Of a stretch of DNA of 64,000 nucleotides, positions 10,273 through 22,594 are shown in pieces. The notes under the pieces are model-generated. The model searched no databases. It worked only from the letters and a program-made list of their open reading frames with translations, and was not told where the DNA came from. Positions within the stretch are counted from its first letter, which is position 1. Every line of letters begins with the position of its first letter. The stretch comes from Humulus lupulus (taxonomy: Eukaryota; Streptophyta; Magnoliopsida; Rosales; Cannabaceae). The stretch is taken from NCBI RefSeq assembly GCF_963169125.1, contig NC_084796.1, positions 218,760,448 through 218,824,447 of the forward strand. The letters run 5' to 3'. The position numbers were made by a program, and so were the translations under genes.

Positions 10273-12675
10273 ACTGTCTCCCTGGCCAGGGCCTCCTTGG
10301 CGGCTTCTCTTTGGTTTACGACCACCTCTAGCTCCAGCTGAAGCATATCCATCTTCATGGCCGCCTCGTCCTCCAGGTCGTCATTCCGATGGGATAATAG
10401 AGCATCCTAGAACAAAGCAAATTTAGAAGAATCCTTACTGAACAAGGAAAAGGATAATGCGAATATGCAAAACAAACTTACAACAGTGGCTTGGTGGTGG
10501 AGAGCTTGGGAAATAAACAGCATGTCCGGGTTGGCGATGGTGGCATATCGCTTCAGTTGGAGATTGGACATGGTGTTCCCCACTTGATCCAGCAGGTCTG
10601 CCGCAAATGGGGCCGTGTCCTGCCCCAGCTTGGGGTGGAAACCTGTCTCAGCAACTGGCCGATCCACGATTGGCTGAGGGGCACTAAAAGCCGCCGGGCG
10701 GTCAGCGAATTCAACCTGACGACGAATCATCAGGGCCTTGTAGACCTCGTCCCTCCTTTCCCGGCCACTCTCCCAGGTCCGAGAAATAAGTTTGGACCGC
10801 TCGTCCAGCAAGACGGCTTCCCCCTCCTTAGGTAAGGCCGGATGGACAGGAAGGGCCGGTGTTTCTGGAAGGTCCTTCGCGGGAAGGCGGCTTTCCCCGA
10901 AAGACTCTCCAGGCGATCCAGCCCGCCTAGTCCAGGGCCTCTTGTTCCGCCGCGCCTGTCTCCGCGGCCCTTTTCCCAGAACTCTGGCTTACCTTCGGTT
11001 CCAGCTCCAGATCAATCACCGGAGGGTGAATAGGAAGGTTGGGGATGGTAGCTAGATCCACAGCCGTAATCAAAACTGCGGCAAATGCAACCTGGCTGGG
11101 TCGAGGATCCACCCCTAGCGTCTCCTTGCTATGGTGAAGCTCTAGGCCGGTGCCTCGGATGTTTTCTTCGCAACTTTCCTTGCCACGGCCTTGGCAACCC
11201 GGACCTCGAGGAGCTACCCCATCTCGTCCACGGGATCGGACATGTCAGAATCTTCTGAAACAAACACAAATAAAAAGGAGTCAGTACAATTAACAAGCAA
11301 ACACAAAAATCAAGACTAAGAGTGACCCAGGACGAACCCTTATCTAAGCCCCGAACATGACTCAATTCATCTAACACAAAAGAGTAGACTCGGTTCCCCA
11401 TGTCATCCGGGTTTAGAAAGCTCTCGTATTGGAGGAACCCGGACAGGTACATGAGATTTTCCGAGCCTACGGGAACGGGAGACGAAGGTCTCGTTTCCCC
11501 GTCAGCCCCGAACGCAGGGCCTCGATGTGCTAGCCTAGCCCTAGCTAAGTCCCCAACTTGGGGAGCATAAGTCAAAAACATAGGTGAGTTACCTCTCCCG
11601 GACATGCTAGCCCCAGGAGCCCCCGTGTTCGGCAGTGCCCGTCGAATAGAGCTTTCAGCTCCTCGGAGGTGGCCGCCTCCTTCGACCGAGCTAACTCCCC
11701 CTTCCGCTTGACCGCGTCCACGAGCGTCGCGGCCTCTACAGCCCTGATGTGATCCAGGGCCAGCTGCTCCCTCAAAGTGGGATCTTTCTCGCACTGTATT
11801 CCCCAGAGGCTCGGGGCGTTGATAGTTTGATGGGCCGCGAGCAATCCGATAAATCGGAGGTTTTCAGTGGTGACATAACTGCCCACATCCAAATCCTCCG
11901 TGCTCAACTCGGAGTAGATTTTCTTTCGCTCCAAGATGAACTGGGTGAGGGGAGTCTAGGCAAAAGGTCCTGCCATCCGAGGTGATACCAGGAGAACAAA
12001 AGAAAAAGAAGACAAAGACAATGTAAAGGATCGGGGAACCACTTACCCACTCGCTGGAAGTACAGCATCAATGTGGGGTTATTGTCTATGAGAAACCCAT
12101 ACGTCATGAACCAGTAGTGTCGGACGTTCGGGGGATGCTTCCAGGCGCTAGTAGGAGCGGGGTAGTTCCCCCATAGTTTGAGCCTGTAGAAGCCGTCCAG
12201 GGTCTTGTCCTTGGCGTTGACCTGCGGATCCATCTTGTAGAAGTACAAGATCTCTACGGGGGTCGACTCCATGATCTCCTTCGCAGCGCAGAAGACGCGC
12301 CATCCCGCAAGCAATCGGTAAGCTTGGGGCAGAAGCTGGAAAGGTGCAATCCCCACGAACGTTAGGAACCGCATGAAATAATCATGAAGGGGGAGTGTAG
12401 CTCCCACACTAATGTGCCCTACGCTCCAGACCCCAAACTCATTCACGGAGGTGTGGGCCCTCTCCTCTTTCCTGGCCAAACGGTTATGGAAGAGTCTGGG
12501 AGTTGACTCTACGCCCAAGCGCTTTTCCAAGACGTACAGCATCCGGTAGTTCCGGAACAAGTTTGGTACCGCATCCATCTCCCATCTGTTGCCTTTGGGG
12601 GTCCTGGACCCGGGAAGAAGGACAGGGGCCTTTTTGACTTCCTCCTCTGAATGAAGGGTGACGCCTGATGTCATG

Positions 12676-13820
12676 GCTTGTGATCTGGGAGCAAAGCAAA
12701 AATAAACCATGCAGTCAATACCAAAACCCAAGAAAGTTGGTTAAGGTACGGGGGGGTCTCCTACGAACTGCTTGGAGTCCCCTCTGGATCAGGCCCAGGC
12801 TCACCAGGGAACCACAAGGCCCTGATCGGGAACGAAGAGTAGGATACTCGTAAGTCGATCCATCACCACTTTTCTGGGAAGCATCCAGACTCGAAAGGTC
12901 CTAGAGCGGCCCAGACCAGGCAATCTTTCCCTAAAACTAATTCTAAGCACAGACAAGTTCTAGCAGCCTAAGCAGATAAGCAAAATGACAAGAAATCTAT
13001 GTTTGTATATCTATATAGGCAAAAGACAGAGGAACTTACTATGAGTTGCGGGTCGCGAAAAATGGTGGTTGTCCGGCGATAAGGACGGCAGAATCTCAGT
13101 CTTGAACTGATGAAGATGGTTCAACAACTTGTCGAGAGGACAGGCTAACAACGTAGGCTCGGGCAAGGGTGCAGATGCCGGAACCGTTGGAAAAAGGCGA
13201 CGGGGCAGAAGGAGCAGACGGCGGAAGATCTCGTCGGCAAGCTCGGACATACACAAATCCTTCGGGTTCTTAGACTGGCTTGAGAGCGTAATGATTTCAA
13301 ATGAATGCCTGAGGGGTATTTATAAAGACCCAAATGCTGATCTCTGATCTAGCGGATATGATCGATCCCCCATCGGACGGTCCAAGATTGTGCAGAGGCA
13401 TTAAGGAATCCACTTGAGTGCTGCATCCGCTCCCTTTCGATCCAACGTCCCAGAAAATGAGGCACTTCAAAGTCGCCCCATCCTATGATCCACCTCAGCG
13501 CAGAAGCATTAATGGAAAGCCCCCATGCGGATGGGACGCTTTGAAATTTGAGCCGACACATTAGCCTAGGCCTAGTGACCCTTGAGGTGGTTGATGACCT
13601 TTCAAGGTCGAGTGCCATTGGTGCAGCGGTTGCTAGGCAACACGTGTACCCCTCGTCGAGAACCGGGACATCGGTAAGCAAACTTGGACCTTGGTAAACG
13701 GTCTGGGCTCCCCTTGCCCCGGACCAACTATTCTAAGAAGAACCGGGGAGATCGCCGGGAGTATCCGGGACCAAGGAAAGCCTCCACCGCGCAGGCCCAG
13801 ATGAAGGCTTGGGGATTAAA
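12676..13820. other. Element B spacer between antisense ORF and LTR
   Basis: Serves as the upstream region of the antisense ORF. A short Pro/Leu-rich minus-strand frame at 13011-13256 may be leader sequence or chance. CACGTGT at about 13640 has counterparts before the LTRs of E (near 21452) and F (near 51680), suggesting a shared element 100-200 bp upstream of these LTRs. Nothing else recognised. Confidence 0.4.
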
Positions 13821-14734
13821 TATTATCCTCGTTTCCTGCGTGGGCCCGGGACCGCAATTCAGGCCCACTAGCTGGCTAATTAAGGTTGGGCGAGTCCGGG
13901 CCTATGGCAAGGAGTATGATGGATATCGATAGCCCAATTCTAGGCCCGGAAGGCGTCCGGGGAAGTATTGTCCGGGACGGTCATCCGGGAGGCGGTACAA
14001 CTGGTTGGGGGTAACAATCAGGATCAGTGCGAACGGTCCCGAAGCCTGGTAAACGATCCGGGCTCCTGGTGGATGATCCGGGCTCACGGTAAATGGAGAG
14101 GGACATAGGTAAACAAACCCGGGTCGGGTCCCCAAGGTTGGCAGAGAAAAACATCCGTGACCCTAACTTCGCCCCATGAGGCGTGGGAATTTTCCCCACG
14201 TTTCACCTGCGGAAAATGCCACCTCAGGATTGTACGCCGCTAGTTCAGACCTGTGCCCCCACTACTCTGACTGATCTTGTCCCCTGAATATGTATCGTAA
14301 CTCGAGATGCCCAGACCAAAAGCTCTAATTTGTTGGATGATAGATATGGTTTGGGCTAGCCGGATGGGCTCGAGCTGGCATTTTTCTTGTGTTTTAATTC
14401 TTCTGTGTTGGGCTTCCGGTAGAGAAGCCAGCAGTATTTATACCCTTATTAGGCTCGGGTCAGCCCGGCCCATGCCCAGTGCACCTGTGAACCTATAAAT
14501 ACAAGCAACAGAGCACTGGGGAAGGGACTTTTGGGTGCATGTATATAGTTACTCTGCAAAAACTAAGAGAAAACTCCATTGTGATAGATTCTCTATGCTC
14601 TAATACAACGGTCTCGTGGACTAAGGTTCATTAACGCCCCAACCACGTAAAAGTCTTGCTTACAACTTCTAAACTCTTTCTCTTTAATCTCTCTTATCTT
14701 TTATTATTATAGTTTCCGAAAAACTCGGTAAACA
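13821..14734 (+). repeat. Right LTR of element B
   Basis: The start is set by comparison with E: B has GCTTGGGGATTAAA then TATTATCC, E has GCTTGGAGGGCAAA then TGTTGTATCC. The first dinucleotide of B therefore seems mutated from TG to TA. A TATA motif (CTATAAATAC) lies near 14492. The segment GTCTCGTGGACTAAGG...AACCACGTAAAAGTC matches the conserved R/U5 block of E, F and K. The end is placed at GGTAAACA, 14734. Confidence 0.65.
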
Positions 14735-16482
14735 ACCGGCTAGAGATCAGGGAGAAGGATATGCATAAGACTGTTTTTATATCAGATATGAGCACTGGGA
14801 GTGCTAAGTTATGTTGTGAGGATTTGATTGATTTCGGGTTGTTTTGATGAATTAGATGAACAAAATATTCAAAGATTATCTTAATTGGATTTGTGATAGT
14901 TTTGATCGACGGTATTATGGTATACTCTCAGTTGGATATTTTCCAAGGTTAAGGAACGCCTTAGGGGCAGGAATTCCCTTGGATGGGCAGGATATTATAT
15001 GTGCCTTGGGAAAGAGTTCTGAGTCTTCTTACATATCAGAACCAGTTTGTAGGTTGTTATGACACCTCAGTGACAGGGAAAAGTGATTGCCTATGCATCA
15101 TGTTATTGGAAGGATATGACCAGGACTAGAGTAGAGTTATTGGTTGGCTAGGTGGCCAGCTTTATACTTGAGCTTATTATTTCAGAGAGGATCAAAGGGA
15201 AAAAAATAGTTAAGTGACCCATAAATGGGAGAATTGAGGGGAATGTCTTAGCTAAATTAGCTAAGGACTATGCAGTGTCAGGTGTAAGTTTATTATGGTA
15301 TATGGATCGGACTCGGGATCTGATGGACACTGGGATTAATTGGGAGATTCTGGATGAATCTCATATTACCCTCTTATTCTCTTCATCCAAGCATCATGGA
15401 AAATGTAACAGAGTTTGAAAGCTTTATATTGGTGGCCTGGGATGGAGAGGGACGTAACAGAATACGTGGTAAAGTTCTTAACCTGTTAGCAAGTCAAGAC
15501 AGAGTATCGAAATTCAGTAGGGCCATCATAGCCTTTGTGTATTCCATAGGGGAAGTAAAGAAAACATCGCGATAGGTTTTGCGGTAGGGCTTCCCAGGAT
15601 AGTGGGCTAGCGTAATTTGGATTGAGTCATTATGGACTAATAATTAAACTGAGTTCACTTCTATCAGTAAGGACGAGTAATACAGTTGATCAGTACGGAC
15701 CTCTATGTGAGAGAGAGGTAGTACGTCTTCACGGAATTAGAAGTCTATCTTATTAGACAATGACCCTGTTATTACTTCCAAGTCTTGGGGAAGGTTGAAG
15801 AAGGCAATGAGTATACAGTTGGAATTTAGTACAGTTCATTATCCTCAGACTGATGGTAAATCAAAGAGAGTTATCCAGTTATTGGAAAGGCATCTTATGA
15901 GATGGGTGAGATGTTATATTTGGATTCTGAGGTAGTTCAGGGGATCATTGAGATTATTGAAATGGAGCTTGGATGCTCACTTCTCAGAGTAAATGGAAAA
16001 GTTATATTGATTTGAGATGCAGGAACATGGAGTTCCAAGTGGAAGATTGTATCTTCCTTAAAGTTTCACCATGGAAAGGGGTGAGGAGATAAGGGCAAGT
16101 TGAGCCCTAGATTAATATGACCATTTGAATCCTGGATAGGACCAGTCAGTTTGCCTTTGGATTGGCCTTATCTTTGGCACTGTTGGTCGTATAAAGTGTA
16201 TTTAATATTTCAATGTTGAGGACATGGGTTAGAAGAGACTCATGTGTTGAGTTATGAGAATCTGGAATTAGAGGCTAAGTATCCTATGAGGAATAGCCAC
16301 TCCAAATATGAGACAGAAAGAACAGGATTTAGAGGAACAAAGTTGTACCTTGGGTTAAGGTATGATGCAGAAACAGTAAGGTCGAGGGAGCGACCTGGGA
16401 ACTGGAATCAGTTATGCAGAATTTATATTCCTTGCTGTTCAAATAAATTTCGAGGAAGGAATTTTTGTAAGGAGGGGATAGT
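14735..16482 (+). pseudogene. Element D pol remnant
   Basis: Plus-strand fragments in shifting frames can be recognised: IREKDMHKTVF (RT, near 14753), MNKIFKDYLN followed in another frame by FVIVLIDGIMVYSQ near 14890, GKVIAYASC (RNase H, near 15079), an integrase N-terminal piece near 15350-15450, and FSTVHYPQTDGKSKRVIQ (end of the integrase core, near 15825). The RT motif reads IDG where IDD is expected, so a catalytic Asp is lost. The QTDGKSKR segment has Lys where the family has the catalytic Glu of QSER. The distance from RT to RNase H is too short, so internal deletions are likely. No product is expected. Confidence 0.8.
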
Positions 16483-19102
16483 TGTTATGACCCAAATGTC
16501 CTAATAAGGCTTAGGACCTTGATTAGGAGGCCAAGAGGGCCATAAATTATTTATTATGCAATTAAATGATAATATGCATGTTTAGGTGTATTAAATATGC
16601 ATGTGAACCCATTTCTGAATAATTGGATGATTTTCATATTTTGGTTATTTCGGGTATATTTGGCATATATGTGATACATGTGTGGTGCTTCATTATTATT
16701 TAGTTATGCTATGGTTACTCAGCACGGGACGATCCTAGGAGGTAAGCTAGTGGGAAAGTCATAACGGGATTTATACTTGACTCGGAGTGAGTCCATGGGT
16801 ATTTAGCACATTACCAAGATATTGGGTAATGGGAATAAATATTTGATGATAAATTGGGAGTTAGTAAGATCAGGGGGAAATTCTGGGAATTTTGACTATT
16901 TTACCCCGGGGGCGTTTTCGGGACCCCGAGCATTAGGATTTGCTTGAGGTTATTTAAGCTTGAAGTAACCTGTTAGAATTATAAAAGAATGTTCAGAAGG
17001 TTCTCTCTTTCTCTCATTCCCTTTTCGACACCCAATCACATTTTCGAAGGAAACTTGAGTTCTAGGACTCGAATTCAAGCCAGGATCAAGGCATTACGAT
17101 TCTAGGGAAGATTAGAAGCTTTTTAGCCACATGATTTAGTTGGAAAACAACTCAATCAGAGGTAATCCAAGTTTTAAGTTCTAAGTTTTTAAAGTTTTTA
17201 AGCTTGTATTGGATTTTTTGTTTTGATGAGTTTTTGAATGAATTGAAGCTTAGGTTTTATTAGTATTGGATAATTAGGATGTTTGGGAACTTTGATTTTG
17301 GAATTTGGAAATGTTTGGGTAGGTTTTTGGAAGGTTTTAAAATGGAGAAAACATAGGTTTTTGGGCTGGTTCGTGGTTGGGCCGCGGCATAGGATAGGTG
17401 CGTCGCTGCGCTTGGCACAGTCAGAGAAGAGGTCGGCTTCTGTCTGGAGGCGGGTCGCGGCATAGGGTTTGGAGGGACGCGACGCTTAAGGGAAAATTTG
17501 TCCATATTTGGTTTTTAGTCGTGGGAACTTAACTCTTAGGGCCTGGGATCGATCCTACTACCCAGTTGAGTGGGGTTCGACGTCTCGGAGGCTTGGGTTG
17601 GGTCTGGAAGTATTTATTTACTCATTTTTATGAGGTTTTATATTATGGTTGTGACTAGGTTATCGCTAAGGTCTTGGAAACATGATCGTGCTTGTGGCTC
17701 ATTTATTGGTAACCTATGCTTGGACCAAAGGTAAGAAAATTGCACCCAGTATGTGATGCATGAGATACATGTGATTAGGGCAGGACATGAATATTGAATA
17801 TGGAATTGATCAGAGCTTGAGTCTCTGTAAATGTGCATGATCATCATTATGCTAATGATTGTTAAGTAAGAATGTTGAATACCCTACATTTGAATATTTG
17901 ACATATGATATATGCCTAGTTGCGTTGCTTACTAGTGAATGGCACTGACCTATGAGTCAGAAATCGGCACGAGTCGTATGGTATTGGCTTAAGAGTCAAG
18001 AACGACATTGATGTGTTCAACACAATCCGAAATGATTAGATCTAATCAACATAAGCATTGAATGAATCATCATGAGAATTAATGCCTGACCGACCTAAAG
18101 TTCGATGAAAACTAAAAGCGCTTGTCTATTCTAAAGGCTAGTTACTTAGAGCCAGGGCCAAAAGGCTCAGGTGACTGCAATGTCACATGGCTATGGGTGT
18201 TGAGCCCAAGTTCGTGACTCACTCATTAGTCACTTATCTGATTAGGGTGCAGAGCCCAAAGTGTGACTCTTTAGTCACCTATCTGATTAGGGTGCGGAGC
18301 CCAAAGTGTGACTCACTCATCTGATTAGGGCTACAAGCCCCGGCATGATTACCAAAATCTTAAAGTGTTAATCACTCATCTTATTAGGGCTACAAGCCCC
18401 AGTATGATTAACAAAATCATAAAGTGTTATTCACTCATCTGATTAGGGTGCAGAGCCCAAGTGCATGACTTAATTGTCACTTATCTGAGTCACTTATTCT
18501 AAGATGGACACTTTATCCATCTATCCTCAATATGACTTGATAGTTATCTACACAAAGGGCAGGGCCCATAAGTCATCTATACAAAGGGCAGGGCCCATAA
18601 TCATTATTTGGACTTATTTGCGTGCATGAATAGGATAATTATTGCTAGGCATGCCTATTATGATTTAGTAACATGTTATTACCTGTTCATGAGCATATTG
18701 AGTTTTCTTGCTAAGCTTCAGCTCACGGGTGCTATGTGGTGCAGGTAAAGGCAAAAGAAAGCTGGACCATCGTTGAGTTGGAGAGCTTAGGTGACGATGT
18801 GTACATATGTGGCTGCTCGACCACAACGGCCGAGGGTTTGTAGTTGAACTAGGGTTAAACCCTATTTTGTCTCTTAGGTCGGCTGGTTGTAAATATTTTA
18901 TTATAATTAACCTTTAAATTTTATTTTGGGATCCCAATGTATATAGTAAACGTTTTAGTGAAACATTGTATCTTAACCAAAAAAATTAATCATAAACCGT
19001 TAATCATACTTAGTTACACGATTATGGCCAAATGCTCGATTAGTGAGTTTAGCACTTTTTAAAATGCATACTGTAACGGTCCCTAGGTAGTAGGGCATTA
19101 CA
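16483..19102 (+). repeat. Right LTR of element D
   Basis: Begins TGTTATGACCCAAATG after a purine tract and ends GGTAGTAGGGCATTACA; 2620 bp. The solo LTR J at 58379-62947 is the same family and shares long stretches, including CTAATAAGGCTTAGGACC near the start and GGATCCCAATGTATA near the end. Confidence 0.93.
18160..18620. repeat. Minisatellite-like repeats inside the LTR of D
   Basis: Imperfect units built on GTGACTCACTCATCTGATTA plus GGTGCAGAGCCCAA or GGCTACAAGCCCC recur about every 55-65 bp, followed by two copies of CACAAAGGGCAGGGCCCATA (18550-18600). The matching part of J is arranged differently (62125-62427). Confidence 0.75.
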
Positions 19103-20554
19103 CTAAGGGTACAATCTCTAAAATCCTAGGGAGTTCAGGTCCCTCCTCAAGGCTAGATTCGTCTACATATTGCCTAAATCCAGGAGCGAATTCCCCTTGG
19201 AGTAGAGAGGGCTAAGCCCTAAGGTTGGTTCCATATTCGTCGAAGATAGACAATCTAAAGTGCAGTGTATTGTCAACAACAATGGTTCCTTTTGGATAGC
19301 TATGGTCGCAGCGTGCCACCAATCGGTCCACACTTTGGAGGAGAGTTATATTTAGGTCCAGATCGGTAGGGTAGCGACTAACTAGCTGGTTGGAGTTGAA
19401 ATGAATTAACCTAAAGCTAGCTGCAACCCGGTCTAACTCCCTAAAAGGGTATGGGTTACCTTGGCCGGAGGGGCCGGCTGGTGCCCCAGAAGCAGCCCAA
19501 TCAGGATCAGGTCTTTGATCAGCTTCGGGAGCCCATCTTTTGTGGACAAGAGGCACCTCGGCCTCTTCCTCGTCAGTATCCTTATCAGTTGGCAAAGTCT
19601 CTTAAGAGGAGGGAAGCTCGGCAATCACCGGAAGGAGAGCTCGTGTCCTCAGGGCCAATGTCTAATCCTTGTCGATCAGGTTGCAAGCCAACATCGTGGT
19701 GTCATTCACGACCTGGCGATAATCTTTTTTTTTTGGGAAGTTTGGACAATTTCTCATACTGGCCCCCGAGGGTCACGAATTTTTCTGTCCTAGAAAATAT
19801 GGCTACCTAAAAAACAAACTCAATCAGGATGTTTTAACAAATATATAAATATAAATTCACGCGCTAAATTTGCAAAGGTAGAAGACTTACGAGGTCGGTT
19901 GAAGTATCGATGTTCGCAATTCTTGAAGCCATTCGACATAAAGAATAAATATGTATAGTCGTTTGGATGGCTGGGAAGATCAATGAAGGAGGCAGAGCTG
20001 GGAAATCGCGTGATGTAGTAAAACTCGTCACCGCGTCCTCTCTGGTCGAGGCTTGCTTTGAGACAAAAAAAGAACAAAATATCTGCTGGAGAGGGGACCT
20101 CCCACTCATGCCTCAAGAATAGATATTTCAGCCCTGCCAAAAGTCAATATGAATTTGGGGGGAGCTGGAAAGGAGCCAGTTTTACATAGTTTAAAAAGTC
20201 TATGAAATATTGGTCCAGGGGAAGGAAGGCCCCAACCTTCAGATGCTCATCGCTCCAGGCCACGTAGTCATCTTGGAAAGGGGCACAATTTCGTTCCCCT
20301 TCAAACGCAAGTCGAGCTAGGAGACCGCCAGCTCCCATCTCAATGTTGTGACTCAACAGGATTTTATTCACCTTCCCTTGAGTCTTGATTTTCGAGACTA
20401 TGTGCTCGGCCTCGAAGAACGCGTTGGGGTCGACGGGAACTTCTTTCTCCACAACAGGATCGAAGTGTGAAATAGGAGAGTCAGGGGCGACCTGCTTCCC
20501 TTTGTCTTTGCGTTGGGTAGATGAGCTCGCGGATTTCTTCTTGCGAGGTGCCAT
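19103..20554 (-). pseudogene. Element E antisense extra ORF, two exons, truncated by D
   Basis: ATG 20554 (MAPRKKKSASSSTQRKDKGK, a basic N-terminus) opens exon 1. The conserved motif YVKLAPFQLPPNSY is followed by an in-frame TGA at 20144, most simply from CGA since F has Arg there. Reading continues in the same frame (LLAGLKYLFLRHEW) to RYFNRPR at 19891. A GTAAGT donor and TTTTTTAG acceptor bound an 84-nt intron (19807-19890). Exon 2 (VAIFSRTEKF) runs toward the D junction through a further TAG just below 19212. Same family as the antisense ORFs of B and F; role unknown. Confidence 0.8.
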
Positions 20555-21572
20555 CAGATTGCCTAACGACAAAGCGGCCTAGTTAGTAGGCAACCTAAGA
20601 TGATCTATAACTATGTCGCGAGGGCACGAAGGATGAAATAGGTTATTCTCGTTATACGAGCTAAAGTTAACCGAAGCCCATCGCATGGTGCTACGCGCCT
20701 CAGTTTCTTAATAGTCCCCTAATATTTAGGGATCCGTGTGTCATAAATGTCAGGTCATTACTTTCCTCTATAAAACGGTTTAGTGCAAAACCGCCTAAGG
20801 AAACTTAACCCTTAAGCTACCTAGTATTTAACCTAGAGACGTTACGATTCCTATGCCCCAAACAGGTATTCTCTAAACCTATTTGTCATTAGAATTACCC
20901 CAAATTAACCCAGAAATTTACCAAGTTTTATGGATAAATTTTTTTTTTATAAAAACATATTCGGTTTCACTTATGGAGCCTAAAGCCTTCCCTATTGGCA
21001 TTCATAAAAAGTATAACAATACCAAACGATGAAAATTGCTAAAAAAGAAGAAAAAGAAGTTTCTTTGGGTCATGAAGAATAAAGAAATTCGTTCAAAGAA
21101 AAGAATGAGATACTTACAGGAAATGTGTTCAAGGATCGGAGAATGTAGATTCGGGTCACGAAAAGCTTTTGGAAAGCTTTTGAATGACTAGGCACGATGA
21201 ACAGTTTTGGGGATTCTGGGTAAGAAGAAAGGAAGCTTGAGAGTTTAGAAATGGGAAGTTTTCAAATGCAAAGGTGGTGAGGTTTGAAATCTAATCACCC
21301 TATTACGTAAACTATGAAAATTAATTTCGGACATCCAATTGGGGTATCTCGAGATCCAAGGGCCAAGATTAAATAGACCCAATGGCGGCAAAAAGTTGAC
21401 AAGACAATAATTGCAGTCCTCGAAACCCGAACAGATGCCAATTGCAATAGACCACGTGTCCAGTACTCGAGTAGTAGGCAGGCATGGTTTTATGTAGCAG
21501 AAGTCTAAAAGCCCCTACTGTGTAGGTCAAAAAATAAAAACATCATACACGAGCAGGAGCTTGGAGGGCAAA
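20555..21572. other. Element E spacer before its LTR
   Basis: AT-rich upstream region of the antisense ORF. It contains CACGTGTCC near 21452, shared with F, and ends in the polypurine tract GCTTGGAGGGCAAA at 21559-21572. No gene seen. Confidence 0.6.
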
Positions 21573-22292
21573 TGTTGTATCCTATTTTTAGCACGAGTTC
21601 ATTTACTCAGCTTGGGTACAGCTAGCAGATAAATACACGGAAAAATAACCAAGTAGAATATCTCCTTATTATCCATGTGGACAGCTCGGGATTCATAAAT
21701 ATCGGACATGGTGTTAGGCGTCTTGAGTTTATCATGAACTAAGAACACAATGGTTGTTAAGCACGAGCTTAGAATCAAATAACTGTCGAAGCACGAGTTT
21801 GGAGGAGATATACAGCTCGTGACGATTCAACTATAATGCATATTCCGGGATCCCCAGAGACTCGGGATATGTTTATATGTTTATTTATGACTAGGCTGTC
21901 ATATTGATTATTCGAGATAGCAGGAACATATTTATTCTGTTATCAAATCATATCCCCATATAAATAGGAATTTTTTGTATTGAATATATACATTATGTAA
22001 ATGCGTGACTGACTCATGCAGTTACCCAAATCTGTCCATGGAATTCCCCTATAAATACTGGGAATGTTGGATAGGAAAGGGGGAATTATTCTGTAATACC
22101 GAAACTCTACCAAAATAGTGAGAGAAACAGTAATAATAGTGACTCGTGGACTAGGTGGATTTTAACTACTGAACCACGTAAAAGTTATGTGTTCTTGAGT
22201 GAATTCTTGATATTTTCATTACGGTTTACCATTAAGAACTAATCTGCTCTTATTATTTCTTAATATATTGTTGGCGAAAAACCACGTCAACA
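21573..22292 (+). repeat. Right LTR of element E
   Basis: 720 bp from TGTTGTATCC to CGTCAACA. It contains GACTCGTGGACTAGG...GAACCACGTAAAAGT, the block shared with the LTRs of B, F and K, and CTATAAATACTGG as a TATA region near 22050. Confidence 0.9.
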
Positions 22293-22529
22293 ATAAATAA
22301 TTTAATTTAATATTAACAAGTTTGAAAATAAATTAAAAAATTAGCTAAATAATTTGAAAATAAAATAAAAAATTATAATTTAATTTAATACTAACAAATT
22401 TAATTATTTAAAAATAAATCATATTTAATATAGCTTATAAAACATCATAATTTTTTTATAGTATCATAAAACTTTATAAGACATCATAAAATATCTAGTG
22501 TTAAAAAATATTTCATTTATGTTGCTTTT

Positions 22530-22594
22530 CTTTGGTGATAAAATTTGATCACCAAAGATAGGATATAAGTTTTTTATATTATCACCTAGTGATA
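22530..22594. other. Hairpin in CACTA H
   Basis: CTTTGGTGAT (22530-22539), an 8-nt loop and ATCACCAAAG (22548-22557) form a perfect 10-bp stem. About 20 bp on is ATCAC-CTA-GTGAT. Element G carries the same pair of structures at 53332-53390 with one compensatory change. Confidence 0.7.

Larger units (their letters stand above)
4463..12675 (-). pseudogene. Element B antisense extra ORF (putative gypsy-type transposon protein), split by element C
   Basis: Starts at ATG 12675 (MTSGVTLHSEEEVKK). The first exon carries the family motif VGIAPFQLLPQAYRLLAG and ends at 12047 (LYFQRVG) at a GTAAGT donor. The likely acceptor is CTAG at 11956, giving a 91-nt intron; the next exon opens TPLTQFILERKKIYSEL. 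Later blocks at 10811-10407 and in 10406-10278 plus 4982-4463 encode a Glu/Ala/Lys-rich coiled coil. That coiled coil becomes continuous if C and one copy of ACTGT are removed. Stops at 4763 and 4631 precede the terminal stop at 4463. Such ORFs match the putative gypsy-type transposon family (Transposase_28). Their role is unknown. Inner exon borders between 11600 and 10811 were not resolved. Confidence 0.75.
851..14734 (+). mobile_element. Element B: Tat-lineage Ty3-gypsy retrotransposon (3' two thirds)
   Basis: In order this holds the end of pol (RNase H, second RNase H, integrase), a 58-59-bp tandem array, an antisense extra ORF, and a right LTR. This order is typical of the Tat lineage (Retand/Grande/Ogre relatives). 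The 5' side is cut by element A at 850, and gag and RT are outside the window. Element C is inserted in the antisense ORF. The right end lies inside the RT gene of element D: at 14751 the sequence resumes with a chromovirus RT motif, IREKDMHKTVF. Confidence 0.85.
14735..19102 (+). mobile_element. Element D: decayed Tekay/Del chromovirus, 3' part
   Basis: Degenerate RT, RNase H and integrase (14735-16482) lead through a purine tract (AAGGAGGGGATAGT) into a 2620-bp LTR. Long LTRs and the pol motifs point to Tekay/Del. Its left part is outside the window because B is inserted in its RT. Its right LTR ends inside the antisense ORF of element E. Confidence 0.85.
19103..22292 (+). mobile_element. 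Element E: Tat-lineage gypsy, 3' end
   Basis: Only the antisense ORF, a spacer and the right LTR are in the window; the rest lies to the left of element D, outside it. Bases 22293-22297 (ATAAA) would be one copy of the target duplication. E is inserted in CACTA element H. Confidence 0.8.
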